64,000 nt of DNA from Vandiemenella viatica (taxonomy: Eukaryota; Arthropoda; Insecta; Orthoptera; Morabidae): NCBI GenBank assembly GCA_031002005.1, contig CM061920.1, forward strand, positions 117,294,095 through 117,358,094. The letters are read 5' to 3'. Below the pieces are notes generated by a model, which was given only the letters and a program-made list of their open reading frames with translations, was not told the DNA's origin and made no database searches. Both the position numbers and the translations under genes were made by a program. Of this stretch, positions 41,291 to 54,922 are shown one piece after another (the stretch's first letter is position 1; the number at the start of each line of letters is the position of its first letter).

Positions 41291-44200
41291 GTAACTAGTT
41301 ATTTATAATATCACAACTTTTGCGTATTCTGCCCAATATTATAACAAATAAAATAACGCTCAGTCACAACTCGGGGTCCATAGCTTAATAAAACACGTTT
41401 GATTCGTGGGATTAAGCAGTAAACCTGCTAGAAGCGCACCAAGGAACGAATTCCTAGGTAAGAGCTGAGTCATTAATTCACTTTTTCCTTCTTGGTGTAG
41501 GTTTTGTTAGTGGCGGCTCTAGATGTAGTGACACTGTGACATGGCACCACCTCAAATCAAGAATAAACAAACTAAAAATAAATGTAGTCAAAGAAAAATA
41601 GATATTTAAAAGTGCGAAATTATCTACTCTACCTTAAATAAAGTATTGAATGCCATCTGTTGGCCACATCAATGAACTGTTTCGCTGTCGTGGAGACAGT
41701 CGCAGGGTGTCACAAACTGCGCATGCGCTCTAGCGTTTTCTTGGAAATTTTCGAGGGAGGAGGTCCGCTTTGTTAATGGCGAATGGAGACAACTTTGTTC
41801 TGTCACACGCTGCCCCGGGCAGTGGGCAGACACGTGGGTTGTGGAGCTCGAAAAAGTTAGCAACACTGTCGGAGAGCGCAGCACAGCTGACATTTTTGTA
41901 ACATTCGAATAATATCCTCTGGAACAGAGCTTCTCAACCTTTGGTTCCGGACCACTGGTGATCTGTGAAGATAGTTCAGATGGTGCACAAGCTGAATATC
42001 ATAAATTTTGGTACCATATACGTACTGTATGAGGCCATAAGCCCAAATTTTTAAAAGCCTTGAATATTTCAATTTCCGTGCCAACATTTGGCATTTCCAG
42101 GATGAGGATAGAACAGCATTGTTTCTACAATGGTCTTTTCATTTCCAGATGGCATCAGAAAGAGTGCCATTCTTCTAAAGATTAAATAAATGACGGTTTC
42201 CTTATGGTTTTAAACAGGTATGAGCAACCGCGTCGCGGTACGTGGTAGTATTTGTAACATAAGAGTGATGAAGTAAACAAACATAAAAGGTGTTCTGACT
42301 AGCGTCTTTTATTTTGTCCATGTAGGCCGATGGTGTAGTGTAGCCTCCAGCATGTAGTAACATTATTACTTATTTGATTTGGTAAATATTAAGACTCTGG
42401 TTAATACTTTTAATAGTTCACATCCAGCTTCATAACTGTGTTTTCGTACGAATTAGATTTATTATGTTAGAGTGGTATATGTGCCAGATGTTAACAATAA
42501 TATGGATAGTAAAATGAGGCCTATCCAAGTTAGTGGTCTGCAACATGTTTAACAATTTACTGGTTCTCAGATTGAAAAAGGTTTAGAAACGCTGCCTTAT
42601 AAGCTTTGTCTAGGAGGCAATATTGTTTCTGTTTCTTAGTTTCTTTGAAGGGGAATTGCATAAGATTATGACTGTACATAACAACGTAACAGGAAACGAT
42701 TCTCAAGCGTTCACTGGCGTCCGTGGCCATCGAATACAGTGCCGGAATAAGTAAGCATGGAGCGCTAGGCACAAAAAAATATTTGGCCCCTTTGTTTTTG
42801 AAAATAATTATTTGTATTTTGTAAATACAAAGAAAAGGTTTTGTAGATCACTAATTGAATTTATCATATTTTTATTCAATTAAACAAACGAATTTTACAA
42901 TTTATGATATTTTGAAAATCACTTTTATTTATAGTACACTACAATGTGAACCAAAAAATTTAATTTGCATGTTTTTCATATTACTTTGATTGTTACTTTA
43001 TTTTTTTATCATTTTTATTTAATGGAAAAAGTTAACTCTGGAGCAACCTTCAAAAATCGGGGCTCCAGGCTACTGCGTAGTCGTGTCTATTAGGTAACTC
43101 AGGAATGCCCGTAGGTCAAGTCGTCCAGCGTTTACCAACTGGTCAATTTTAAAACATTTATCATTGATTAATTTCAAAATCATTTCTTTAATGAGGCAGT
43201 ACCCGCAGGTAATGAGACTTTCAAACGTTACAAATCTTTACGTTGAAAGATTCTTACTCAACTCTGAGCTATTTTTCCAGGCACCTTTCACTTCAGTAAC
43301 GAAGATCAGTAAACCGTCGAAAAATTTCAGTGTTGTCACTACCTAAGCAAATCACTTCGGCCGCCACTACTTCGAACATTAAATCCGGAACGAATTTCTG
43401 TGCAAGAAACTGCGAGAAATCAACCGTGACTTACGAGTATATTGTAGTGAATTCTTGATAACAAGGAGGAACCTGATAAATCAATATCTGGTTTGCTGGC
43501 CCGAGTTTCCGCTCAAATATCGACCAGAATGTAAAATCCGAATGCTATTGCTCGCTTATCAATCCCGACAGGAACTATATACATTATGCTCTTACGAGGT
43601 TTCACGATTTCGCTATAGTAGTGATATGGTGCAGGTGTCCACCCCGCTTGAGCACTTAGTGGTGTAGCGAATTTAAACTTCTCTGCTAACAGCACCGCCC
43701 CTCTCCAGTGGCCGTGCCCTTGCCGACATCCAAGGCTTGCGCAAGATCTCGGGCTGCCGGCAATTAGACGCCTGGAAAAAGCACCGCTCAAATAAATTAA
43801 TGGCTCAAGTGGGGTATTAACTGGCTCCCGTACCTCTCCAAATAACTGTGCCTCGATTGCTTTTCTCTGAATTATTACGACACGAAAGAGTGGAAAATTA
43901 TTGTGCGCTGCCTTTAAACGTCGTTCAGAGTTATATAAGCGGAGCGGTGCATCCTGGTTAGGTAAAAATCTGCCGAGCTTCCGTGTCGCTGACCTGGGAA
44001 TTGAAGACAGAAACGAGGATTTGCATAGGTACCAATTAGGCTTGCCTAAGCGCTGCTCCTCGGTGAAGCAGCGTTTTTCTCATTTGCTTCTGTTCGGCAA
44101 ATTCTCAGTGTGTTTAAACTTTGTTAAGCGAATTATTTGTTTAGGGTTATATATTTCTTAAAATCTACACTTAAATCTTATCGTAATAAAACATTTTTGT

Positions 44201-45828
44201 ACAAGTTTATAAGAGGTACCATTCGATAATCTTGATCTGCCCTTATCCTAGCGTACTGAGTACCCCCTTTTGGATGGATAGAGGGGAAAAGGGCACAACT
44301 TGTAACTCATTTGCCACTTACCTCTAACGCACGTTTACTTCTAAATACACCTACTTTTTCTTTACCTCGATGTTCAACAATTTATTTATTTACATTTGTA
44401 AGACTGTGGCTTGTTTCCAGACTTTGGCTTCGATAGTGTCTACACAGTACGGTTCCGCTGTGAAGATGTTTGCAGGACTCGTGATGTGAGAGCGTCGTCG
44501 CTCAATAGGGCTTTTCATAACAAACGTACTACTAGGTGTTTTCAACGACTACTTCCAAATCGTATTAGCGTACTCCTCCGAGTACTTAATTGAAATTCCA
44601 TTGAAACACAAGTTTCTACAATCTTTCTACAAGGCAATGTTGTTTTCTTGTACGAGAAGCTCCAAAGACAATTTCAATTTCTCCTCTGTGATAAACATCA
44701 TACTAATATTTCCTATGCATCTCTGTCATTTGAGTTGAGAGATTTTAGTAGCTTTCGGAAGTGCCGTATGAAAATCTGCCTGTTTATATTTATGTATTTG
44801 CATTGTTACTTTTGTCATATTTCTGTTTATATTTGATCAATTTAACCATTACATAAAACCTCACTTCTTTGTAGGTGCTTGGACTCTGAAATACCTTGCT
44901 CGCAAGTTACTAATCTACAAAATTTTTGTATAATTTTTAATAAATTATTTTCTCTTATTAGATTCCTTCGAGATTGTAAAAACCTGTTTCTTTAAAAGAT
45001 TTTTCCACAATGAATTTTTATATCCACTGATTTTCATTATTACGTGCTGAACTTTTGGGTTTTTTATAGGATGCATGTATATTATCTTTAATTTATTTTA
45101 CATGGTTATTTCTCCATTCAAAGCTAAAGTGACACCATTATGCAGAGAGAAGTGCCAGTTTGCTGTTTTACCACGAAGATTTTGTGGGATATACTTTGGA
45201 GTATTTTAGTTTTGATACTTATGGTTTCCATTTCCCACTGCTCTGTTTTCAACATACAAAACAAATATGGCCGACCCCGTAGGAAGACTAGTGTTTGAAA
45301 GTGTATAAACTTACTCGCAGGTATAAACGCAGGAGTTGATGGTCTCTTGGCTGTCCGGGTGATGTCATTAAGCAACAACAGAAGTCATCGTCATGCTGCA
45401 ACCTTCTTCTGAGGAAGCGAATAGACATTTTTTTTCTTTTTTACCAATTGCTTCAACTATTAATAACTCTGTCGACCATGTAAATAATTCTTCTTAAGAT
45501 TAAGAATTACCAGAGTTAATTTTGGTTTCAGCTACCGTTACTTACGCACCATAATATTGTAAATTCTTATAGATCTAGTTTCTTTTTTTCTATGTGGCAT
45601 CTTAGGACCAGGTGCAACTCTTAATATATTTTTTTCGTTCAATCCAATATTCATTCATCACCTCAAGTTGTTCCTTCCTTCTCTTCTCAGACCACTTTAG
45701 GCCGGATTTATTCTTTCTTCTGCGTTATAATCCTTCCATACTTAATATCTTCGTTCTAAAAATCTCTATTTCCATAGTTTCCTCTTCTCTTATATTATTT
45801 CATTATGAATGTTTCTTGACCTCTTGCA
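41291..45828. other. Intergenic sequence, no gene recognised
   Basis: The first 200 bp may be the Copia leader. A short stretch at about 42740-42790 (GGCCCC...AATATTT) resembles sequence near 58.80-58.84 kb. Nothing else could be assigned. Open frames are short and without family features. Confidence 0.45.
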
Positions 45829-45849
45829 TCCAGCTTGTTATTATTTTTT

Positions 45850-45985
45850 TTTTAATTTCGGACTTGGCTTTGTGAAAGAACCATCCATGCATTCACCTGG
45901 AGTCATTTTGGGAAACCATGGAAAACCCTAAAATGGATGGCCGGACGGGGATTCCTACTCGCGTCCTCCCGAATGCGAGGCCTGA
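45850..45985 (-). mobile_element. tRNA-derived SINE, copy G, with target duplication
   Basis: The body GAACCATCCATGCATTCACC, GAGTCATTTTGGGAAACC and CCGGACGGGGATTCCTACTC are clear on the reverse strand. Imperfect flanking copies of TCCAGCTTGTTATTA (about 45829) and TCCAGCTTGTTGTTA (about 45987) look like a target-site duplication. The 3' part after the body is short or missing. Confidence 0.8.
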
Positions 45986-48900
45986 ACTCCAGCTTGTTGT
46001 TAATTTGTTTTTCTTCCAAAGATAGTTGAATATCTTTTTTTGACAATTTTTTATCATCCACTCTATAGAAACTTCCAAGAAACAGCAAACTTTTTTCGTA
46101 TTCTGTTATTTCCATAGTTGTGTTGTTTTCAGAGCACCCAAACTTTTCCTCGTGATTCTCCTTTCTAGTAATTCACAATCATCTGATGTACAGTTCAATA
46201 CTAGGCATTCACTCGCGTATAGACATTGCAGTTTCCCCACTGAATTGTAGTGAATTTCCCCCTCAAGATCTGTGGAGGCAGCCACCTACCTGTGTCACCG
46301 GGTAATGGACGTAATCGTCATAGTTCTGAAACTGCAAGTTGAAAAACACAAAATTGCTATTTAAAACAGACAGTGTAAGTAGACAAAATGAACAAAGAAT
46401 CAGCGAACCTCAGATTGTCCTCAATTTGTGTGATATTCCCTCTGAACTATTTATGCCTGCAAAAACTGACGTAACTCTTTCAAACAGAAGATCAATCATG
46501 TCTAGGATAGATTATTATTTAAATGTAGATGAAATCAGGATACGCTGCAAGCAGCCAGAAATAACGAATGTATGGTAAAGATTTCGCATCTTTTCACCAC
46601 TAGAGAATAAACTGCACACACTTCCATTGCAGAGAAACATATTGCAGCTTCTGTTTTCTAATAAAGCAACGATAATTTTAGATAACTACTCGTTCAGTGA
46701 AGTTATTGTCTATTACTCCTAACAACAAATTGGACAGCGACTGTCTAGCTTTATCATGAGAAAGATTTACGTATTTGTACCTCTGAAGAAACTGAATTTG
46801 TTTACCAGATTGCAATGCAGCAAATAACACTGAGTGACTACAATTAAGTTATATATCTGATTTCTATAATTATCCACGTACTTCCTAACTGACGTGTTCA
46901 CATTCCATACAGTGAATTGAAACGATAGTTAATCGTATGTGTTCAGAATTCATTAATAAAATACATTCTAGTTACCGGTAATTGATTTTTTATACAACGC
47001 TTCGTTCTTACGTAAACGGGAAAATATTATTTAAGTGTGGTGGAGGACCTGCAAATATTAAACAAAGAGAGTAGCATTACTGCTACATACCAACAGTCTG
47101 CTAAGGGGAAAATAAAACTTTCTTGGTGGAATTCCTCGCAGCTCCCTCAGGGAACGTTTGGGCATCGTACAGGGCGGAATAATGGTTCGTTGGTATCTGT
47201 TGGATTCAAAATAAAGGTGATTAACTACCTTCGTTAAGAATATCACCGGCACGTTCTTATTTTTAAGTTATTAAATCATTCTTAAAGATATTTAGTCTGT
47301 AAGAACAATTTTCTGTCAAAATCAAACCAATTCGTGAGGTTTCATAGATTCCGTCAGGTGCCTGTTCTACGATAGAAAGGATCTGACTAATAGTTATATT
47401 ATCATTTGTGACGTGAAACCGGTCATGTTGGTAATGTAAGCACAGGTTTCAACTTCCCCAACTACCGCTTGCGTCAGAGGACCTTCATTTAATCTGGCGA
47501 GCGGAAGTATTGTCATCTGTCAGCGAAAAGTGTTAGTTGTGTTCTGTATGTGGAATGTGTAGTACTTGAGGAGGAGATTGGGGACTGTCGCAGAAATAGC
47601 CAGGGTGATTGCGATCAAGGCGGCTGTTACGCGGCTACCAGAGCTCGAAACTGGCCGCGCCGTACGTAATGTGGAGCCAGATTCGTAAATGTTTGGCTTA
47701 TTTGTTCGTAAAAATGGCTAAGTCTAAGTAGAGATAAATTCTAAAAGTCCCAAAATAGACCAAAACCGTTAATAGGTACAGAACTGGTTTGGCTTTCAGA
47801 TTAAGATGGAAACTGGTGAAAGAAATTTCGCCAGGAGAAAACTTACTGCTGTCGCGTGTGACACTGAAAGAAAATAAATATTTTTAAGCTTTGTAAGTAT
47901 TTAACTGTGTTAAAATAAGGAAATAAAAAATACATTTGCACTCCACACACCAATTTTATTATTATTTACTTTTAACAATTGTTGATGCTTAAAGTGAGTT
48001 TGTATTTAATTAATGACCAATGTCTCTAAAAACTTACAAACAACACCTGTAAAATTCTCATGGCAGAAGAATCGAAACAGACGTTAAATTTCTTTATCCT
48101 TCCGGGCCGATTTTAATTTTTCAATAGGAGAAAAATTTATAATTTTTCACTCACAACAATCTTAGAGAAACACATTAAATAATTTAAAAGGACGTGGCAA
48201 AAAATTCGTAATGGTTCATATTAAGAATTAGCATTTGCTTAAAACTGTTTGTGTATGAATATCAGAACCAATAAAGAAACCTTTCTTTGGCGTATCAAAA
48301 TTTTGTAAATGTTTTGTATTCTCATTGTTCTTTGAGAACTGAGCAAGTAAATTATCAAAGTTCAATTGGTTGCTCGGAGTAACTGTGTGTATTATTTTTA
48401 TGGAGGAAGAAACCGCCTACACTGCAGCCGGGGAGCAAACAGCGCGTTACCAGAAAGATATCGAAAAATATAGTAAAACTCCCTGACAGTGGTTTCGGTA
48501 GACCTGGATGTATATTTTGTTAATGTCACACAATGATTCCTATTTTAGCGACAATGTGCCCAACATGCTTACGCTTTTCTAGAAGTTAAAAACAAAATAA
48601 TGTACTCTCCAGACCAAAACGAAAATGATGTGGCAATTTTAAATTAGATTTAAAAAGGGAACATGATAGAAATTATCCGCGGATATACCCATAGGAATAT
48701 ATAAACATGAATAAATACGTGACGGTAAGTCATCACAGAGGTAAGAAACATAAAGATCGTAGTAATAGATTGTACAATGAAAATATTTGTTACGAGGAAC
48801 TACAAAGAAAACACGAAAAGAGTAAGACTGTAACTTCGATGAGTCCTCTAATGAAAAGCTGTAGTTGTCAGTGGGACCAACGTGATTTTTGGTGGAAGGA

Positions 48901-49900
48901 GTGAAATAACAAGAAAGAAAAAGAAGACCTTTTTGCCAATTTCTACTGGATTATATATGAAAATGTTACAGGTTTAACCATGTTGTGAGGAAGCATCTGA
49001 ACTGCACACAGTAAATGTAATGAATTCTAAAGTCATAATAACGAAGTGTCACATTTTTGATGAATTGTAGTGAAATATTATTTCAACCTACCTATCAAAA
49101 ACACACTGATAAAGTCTACAAAATACAGTCTGTGTGACGTCACCATGCAAATAAATGAATTACGAGGAAGGGTCGTGAAGGAAACTGCAAAGTGGATGTT
49201 AAAAACCTGAGAGTATCCAACAAAATATATGTCCCGTTCATCTTTTTTCTCCCTCTTTTTCTTAATAGCAATAAATTTCACGGTAACTTGTAGATGTGAG
49301 TTTAGATTTTATTAATAATAATGAGGATGAACTATTTAATACTTTCTTTAAAAGATAAAGGAAGAAACTATTGATGTGTTGAGTTCTCTAGCAAATTATT
49401 TTTCTCTAATTTCTGCAGTTGAAACATTAGCAGACGAAAGATCTGCAACTGGAGTAGGAAACCAGATGGCACCACCAATATCCACGCTATGACTCTCGGC
49501 TGCCATTGTAATTATTAGAATAGCAACAACTTCTCTGTAGTACTATAGTCCCTACAGTTTAGTGTGAAAGAAGCAATTTAGATTTAAACTACTGGAGGCA
49601 TCTGACCGCTTACAACACGTTGTAGATGAAGACAATTTTTCAACAAAAAATGACACCGTTAGGTTTAACAGGGCCAAAATAATAGCACGACATATGTCTA
49701 ATTTTTTTCGTGCCAATTAAAAGTGGACTAACCTTTGCCAATAATCTTTTATAACGCATGTAAAAAAAGTGGAGCAGTTTGTGTCAAATATTGTAAACAA
49801 CCTGATATAATTCAGATAAATGTCGAGAGACTTGTTTGTATCATAACATATATTATTTGGACAAGAATGGATTTAAAAAAAACAAATTGATCAGTTTCTC
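45986..49900. other. Intergenic sequence, no gene recognised
   Basis: AT-rich with no recognised family apart from the dispersed repeat at 47745-47870. Open frames such as 46339-46578 and 48707-48904 show no domain signals. Confidence 0.45.
47745..47870 (+). repeat. Dispersed repeat shared with 9.60-9.72 kb
   Basis: Collinear with the segment at about 9600-9720: AAAACCGTTAATAGG, GAACTGGTTTGGC and GAAAGAAATTTCGCCAGG. This is an old transposon fragment of unknown type. Confidence 0.55.
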
Positions 49901-49904
49901 ATCT

Positions 49905-50790
49905 GGTATGATACATTCCTCCCTTTCTATACTGAGCTAACCTCTTCATTTCAACATACAACTCACAACCTGTATCCTCAATTATTTGCTTCATATATTC
50001 CTATCTTTTTCTTCCTCTACAGTTTTATTCTTCAACTGTTCACTCCTGATGACATAAAATTTGTTTCACTATCCTGTCTCTTCTTTATGTGAGGCTGTTC
50101 CCGAAACGTCTTTCAAAGCTCATCATTATCAAAACACATTCCTTTCGTAAGTTGTCTGTCCAATTAATTTTCAGCATCCTTTTATAGAATCACATTTCAA
50201 AGGTTCAATTTTTCTTCTTTCTGAAGTCCATACTTTATCAACATGTGCTGTGCTCCAAAAATATAATTTTAAAAAGTTATTTTTGAGTTGCAGATCAATG
50301 TTTAATACTAAAGGATCAATATTTGTTCTGAAAGATCAATATTTGATACTAAAAGATTTCCTTTTTCAAGAAGGTTCTATTCCCAAGTGTTTTTCTGCGT
50401 TTTACACCTTTCCTGCTTCGGCCGTTAGTTGCAATTTTCTCGTAACAGAATTTATTTACTACTGCTATTATATTAGATCTTTTTTTTATAGCTATTCCAT
50501 CTAGTGTTTTGCTATCCTATCTGCAACTTTTCATCACTTTTGTCTTGATTTGTATCATGTTTAGTCCAAAAACTTCCTTCAATATTTTGTTACAGCCATT
50601 CAGTAACTTCTCAATAGCCTTAGTCTGTTCTGCTAGCAGAACAATGTTTTCAGCAATTTCCACCGGTGAACACATATGTTACGTTGATATTTTTCTTTTG
50701 CTTCCTCTACATACAAGTTGAATATTAATGGCGACAGACAATAATCTTGTCTTATACCCTTTTTAACTGATGCACATCTCTCGTGAGTCT
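49905..50790 (-). pseudogene. RTE-like LINE relic, C-terminal RT part (reverse orientation)
   Basis: The sequence is collinear with 54840-55680, for example GAGCTAACCTCTTCATTTC, CTCAATTATTTGCTTCAT, CAATTAATTTTCAGCATCC and GTGCTGTGCTCC. It is a second, more decayed copy of the RT C-terminal half. Reverse-strand frames are interrupted many times. Confidence 0.8.
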
Positions 50791-53700
50791 CTACTTTCAC
50801 TACAGACGTCTACATCTTATATAAATTATTCGTCTTTTTGGAATAATTAGACATGAAGTTTTTAAATTTTTAAACTACTTGTTCCATCCGAAATTATCAG
50901 TATTAATCTTACAATGTTAGAATTGCTTCTTTGGTGCAGATTTTTTATAGATAAAAATTAAAATTTGTATATTTTCTCGTAGAAAATTATAAATTGGCAT
51001 TGTTCACATTGTGATAAGCGGAAGCTGTAATAGAAGAAGAAAAATATTAATATTTGTCAAGAGCGGCGTCGCAGTATTCGAGGCTGAACACGTGGGCCCA
51101 TGCCAGAACGTGTGGTCAGCGTGGAAACCACAACGTCTGCGGTCTGCTAAAGCATCTGCAACGACTCTGAAATAATGTTTGGAAAGAATACATTCTGTCA
51201 GAAAAAGAAATATTGTTCTAGAGAATGAAATATTGAAACACAGTGATTGTTCTTATACCCACCTTTAATAATATATATATATATATCAAGTTTATATGAC
51301 TGTAATTTGAGTTAAAGTATGTTTTTAGCGATTTGATAAAAGAAACGCTGTTCGTTTTCTTCTTCTTCCTTTTTTTTTTGTTGAATTTTCGGTGGTAGAA
51401 ATCTGTTTTAGAAAGGATTATGCAATGAACTCTCCCACGTGATGCTGACTCCTGACCATAGTTTCTAAAAAATCTCGTGAAAATAAAAATTTCTTCTTGT
51501 TCTAATCTACACAACAGTACGTTTTTAAGTGAAGAGAAAGGTATCAGTTATTCAATATTATGAGTAGGATATTTCGTATTCAATAAATAAAAAGCGAAGT
51601 TATTAACCAATAAAAGTTTGAACGACATCATATTATGAACAGTGGCATTGTTTTCTGGTTAGCAGGTTTTATGGTTGGACCCAAAATTCAGCCCGTTTAT
51701 GTTGTATGATTACTACGATACGTGAAGCCGCTGCACACGATACAAGTGCGGCGAATATAACACCAATTCGATGAGGATCAATCGATATGTTATAATTTTT
51801 TCTACCAATACAATTACAATTGGTTTTATAATATTTAGAAGTTTATATCTGCGACTGATCAGTAGGTTATCTATAGATCGACTATTGCTATGCTACTTCA
51901 TTTCTTTTCAAATAAAACTAGGTATTCCAAGAAACATATCCTAGTACAACTATGGGAATTAAGAGCCTTTCGAATGTAACACAATTATAGATAATTCTGT
52001 GCTAGATGATGAAAGGGAATGGGACCGAAGTAAGTATTTGTACAGGCGCAGGAATTTTGAGAGTTGTGTTTAATCATATGAGCTATGCCAGGACGCTCCG
52101 TGGTTCGGATTCCATGTTAAACTGTAGGTCCCAGAGGAAAGGAACTGGCCGTCCTACCTCTGACACAATGGCTTAGTATGCATCCTTCGGGAGGATCCAA
52201 CCAACCTTCGGCTTGTGGACTAAGTTAAGTTAACTTTTATCCTGTCTTATTCTGTTCGTGAAAAATGAAATTTACAGTTTAACATTGAAAAAAAACCAAA
52301 ATTATCCTAAATCGTTACGGAGAAACGTCCTAAGACAGTAACCAGAACACGCTGCAGTTTTACTCCTCCACACTTTTGGTTAAACTGCTTGACATTTACA
52401 ACGAAACCGAATCAAGAGATGAACCATGATGGTCTCTGATTCACTGTTGAGATCGCTAAGGTGTGCTGTAGCCAGGAGCTAGTTTGTTTTTAATGAACGA
52501 ACGGACTCTGGTTCCCGGACGCACCCTGCCGGCGGGCGCACTGTTTGTCAGCGTTTGTCACGGTCCTCGCACGCATTCGCCGCGGACAGCACTGGGGAAC
52601 ACCTCGGTGGGGTAGCTCATTTGTCACGTGTGCTCAATGCGGACGGCGGGCTGTCGAAATGGACTGTGTAACTCCCGCTACTGTCTCCGCCAGTGTTATG
52701 CTAACGAGGAACAACGGCAGCCGTCGAAATTTATGTCCCCGCTGCTACCAACAGGTGTCTCGCCTCCTAGGTAAGCGCATAAACACATCGTCGGTCCAAA
52801 ACATATTCACCGTTCAGTTAGAGGAAGGTCCTCAAAACTTTGTACTGCTTAAACGCCCATAAAACTTTTCAGATGTGATACTAACCACAAATATCAAGAA
52901 GCCTGGGGAAGAACGAAGAAAGATAATGTTTTGCGGCCGATGTTTGAAGCTCATAAAGTTTTTTGCTATCAACAAGAGCATCGAGTCATCGTGACAACTC
53001 ATCTAATACGAAATTTGAAGTGGTTGAACAAGCATCGTCAGAAAACCGTAAACACAAATATGTGAGTAAATTGCTTACACACACGTACACATGCGAATGA
53101 GGAAGAAATAACAGAATTTATTTAATTACAGACTTCGCGACGGGAATTGTCAAGGACTTTTGAATTATTAGGAAACATCACAGAATCAGTTAGCGAAATG
53201 AGAACTTAGAGCGCTGTTATGGTTAAATTGAGTCTTCGTTTACCAGAACTTAGATGCGGAGGGTTAGAAAATTTCCTTACATTAATTCAGTCTGGCAGCA
53301 TTACGAATCATTTATATTGCAAAGCACGTTAATTTCTGAAAACTATCGATTAGGGTGGCTTAAACAACAGTCGACTTGCTGTCGGCGTCTGCTGCTGACT
53401 TTTAGGATTCTACTCTTCATCAGGGGAACAGACGCATTTGAACTAATGGTTACAACTTCATTAAATATTTTCAAGAGGGAGACTTCATATCTCATGAGGC
53501 CTGGACGATGTGAGCTTCCAATTATCCTCGGAAATGGTCAGCCAAATAACAGCTAACAACTAAAAGCGTGTTATTTAGAGGAGATCGGCCTTAATTAAGC
53601 TCTTTCAACACATACAAGCAGTTAGCTCGAGTAAAGAAATTTAGAGGTATTTTGACATAAATTGGAAATGAAAAACTCCCTGTTCTTGTGGAGATGTTAT

Positions 53701-54830
53701 TGAATTTAATTGATAACGTTTATCGACACAACTTTTATGACACTTATGTTACATTTACACAAGTTCCCATACACTTCACAAGCTATTTTAGCTTGTGTAC
53801 GGAGGGAATGCAAGCGGCACGACACACCAACTGCCTCGCGCCCTGACCTGCTACAACGCAGGCACCAGGATGCGAAACAATATTATAGATCAAGTTATAA
53901 ACATAAATACCATTACTCAGTACATTTATAGTAAAAAAAAATATAATATTAATAATAATAGTAAGTTAGTAATACAAATGATGGGCGAGGTCTAGTGATA
54001 GTATTAAACTTTATCTTCCTTTGTCATTAACATGTCTTAATCGTAATACGAGTTTCATACAATAACACCATTTTCTGTTTCATACATCTCAATTACGAAT
54101 TACATGAGTTACATGAATTTTCTTAGTTTCGGCCTGATTTACGAATTAGTAGCTACTTTAAAAAATTTTAAAAATCCTGCATCCAGGTTATTTTTTTAAA
54201 AATATTTTCCTTTATAGCTTCAGTGAAATAAAAAAAAATTTCTTCATAAGTGTTAATGGTGGTGAATAACAGTGATATAGTTCCTTTACATTCAGTAAAA
54301 CTGAAGTATGTGGTGTCACCACTTAAGGACAACAGAATTAGGTTTCGTCCAAAATCTTGATGTACAGAAGGTGTGCTTTTTTTTTTTTTCCTATTCGTCC
54401 TTCACTAGAAATCTTAAAAGTAGCAATATGGCCGTAATAACATATCATTATACATAACTTGCATGCAAAGCTAGAAACTAGTCATACTGTAAGTACTGCC
54501 TCATTTTTTCCACGATTTACCAATAATACTCGATTTACTTAAATTCTTAACATTTCTAATCATCCTTAACATTTGTTTTTTTCATTTCTTCTTGAAAATA
54601 ACTCATATACTGAATGTAAATGAAATGTGGATAGTTTATATATTTACATTTCGTTTTGCATATTGAATAGCTAATAGTTTAAACTAATAATGAGACATTT
54701 ACCAAATCTTCCATTTGAATTTTCCGCTGTCAACTGAATGAAGACACTTGTTCAACCGTTATAAAATTTATTTATCAAGCTAGCATGTATGAATATGAAA
54801 TTTAGAGAATGTATGCTGATTTGTTTTTTC
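50791..54830. other. Intergenic sequence, one weak candidate exon
   Basis: AT-rich apart from a GC-rich island at about 52440-52800, listed separately. Short (TA)n at about 51270-51285 and poly-T at about 54378-54390 are the only simple repeats of note. No family was recognised. Confidence 0.45.
52545..52862 (+). other. Open frame with CxxC pairs and a splice-donor-like site (uncertain)
   Basis: A 105-codon forward frame in a GC-rich island contains CAQCGRRAVEMDC and LCPRCYQQV, two CxxC pairs about 40 residues apart as in a zinc ribbon. A strong donor, CTAG|GTAAGC, lies inside it at 52771. It starts without an ATG in good context. It could be an exon of an unknown host gene, part of a decayed element or chance. 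No partner exon was found. Confidence 0.25.
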
Positions 54831-54922
54831 TTGCTGTCATCGGTCTTCCTATCTTGAGCTAACCTCTTCATCTCTACATATCCCTTACAACCCATGTCCT
54901 CAATTATCTACTTCATTTATTC

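Noticed and set aside
43455..44161. Open frames near a TATATAAG at about 43931 as a host gene
   Set aside because: No initiator at the right spacing, no splice-supported coding exon and no recognisable protein.
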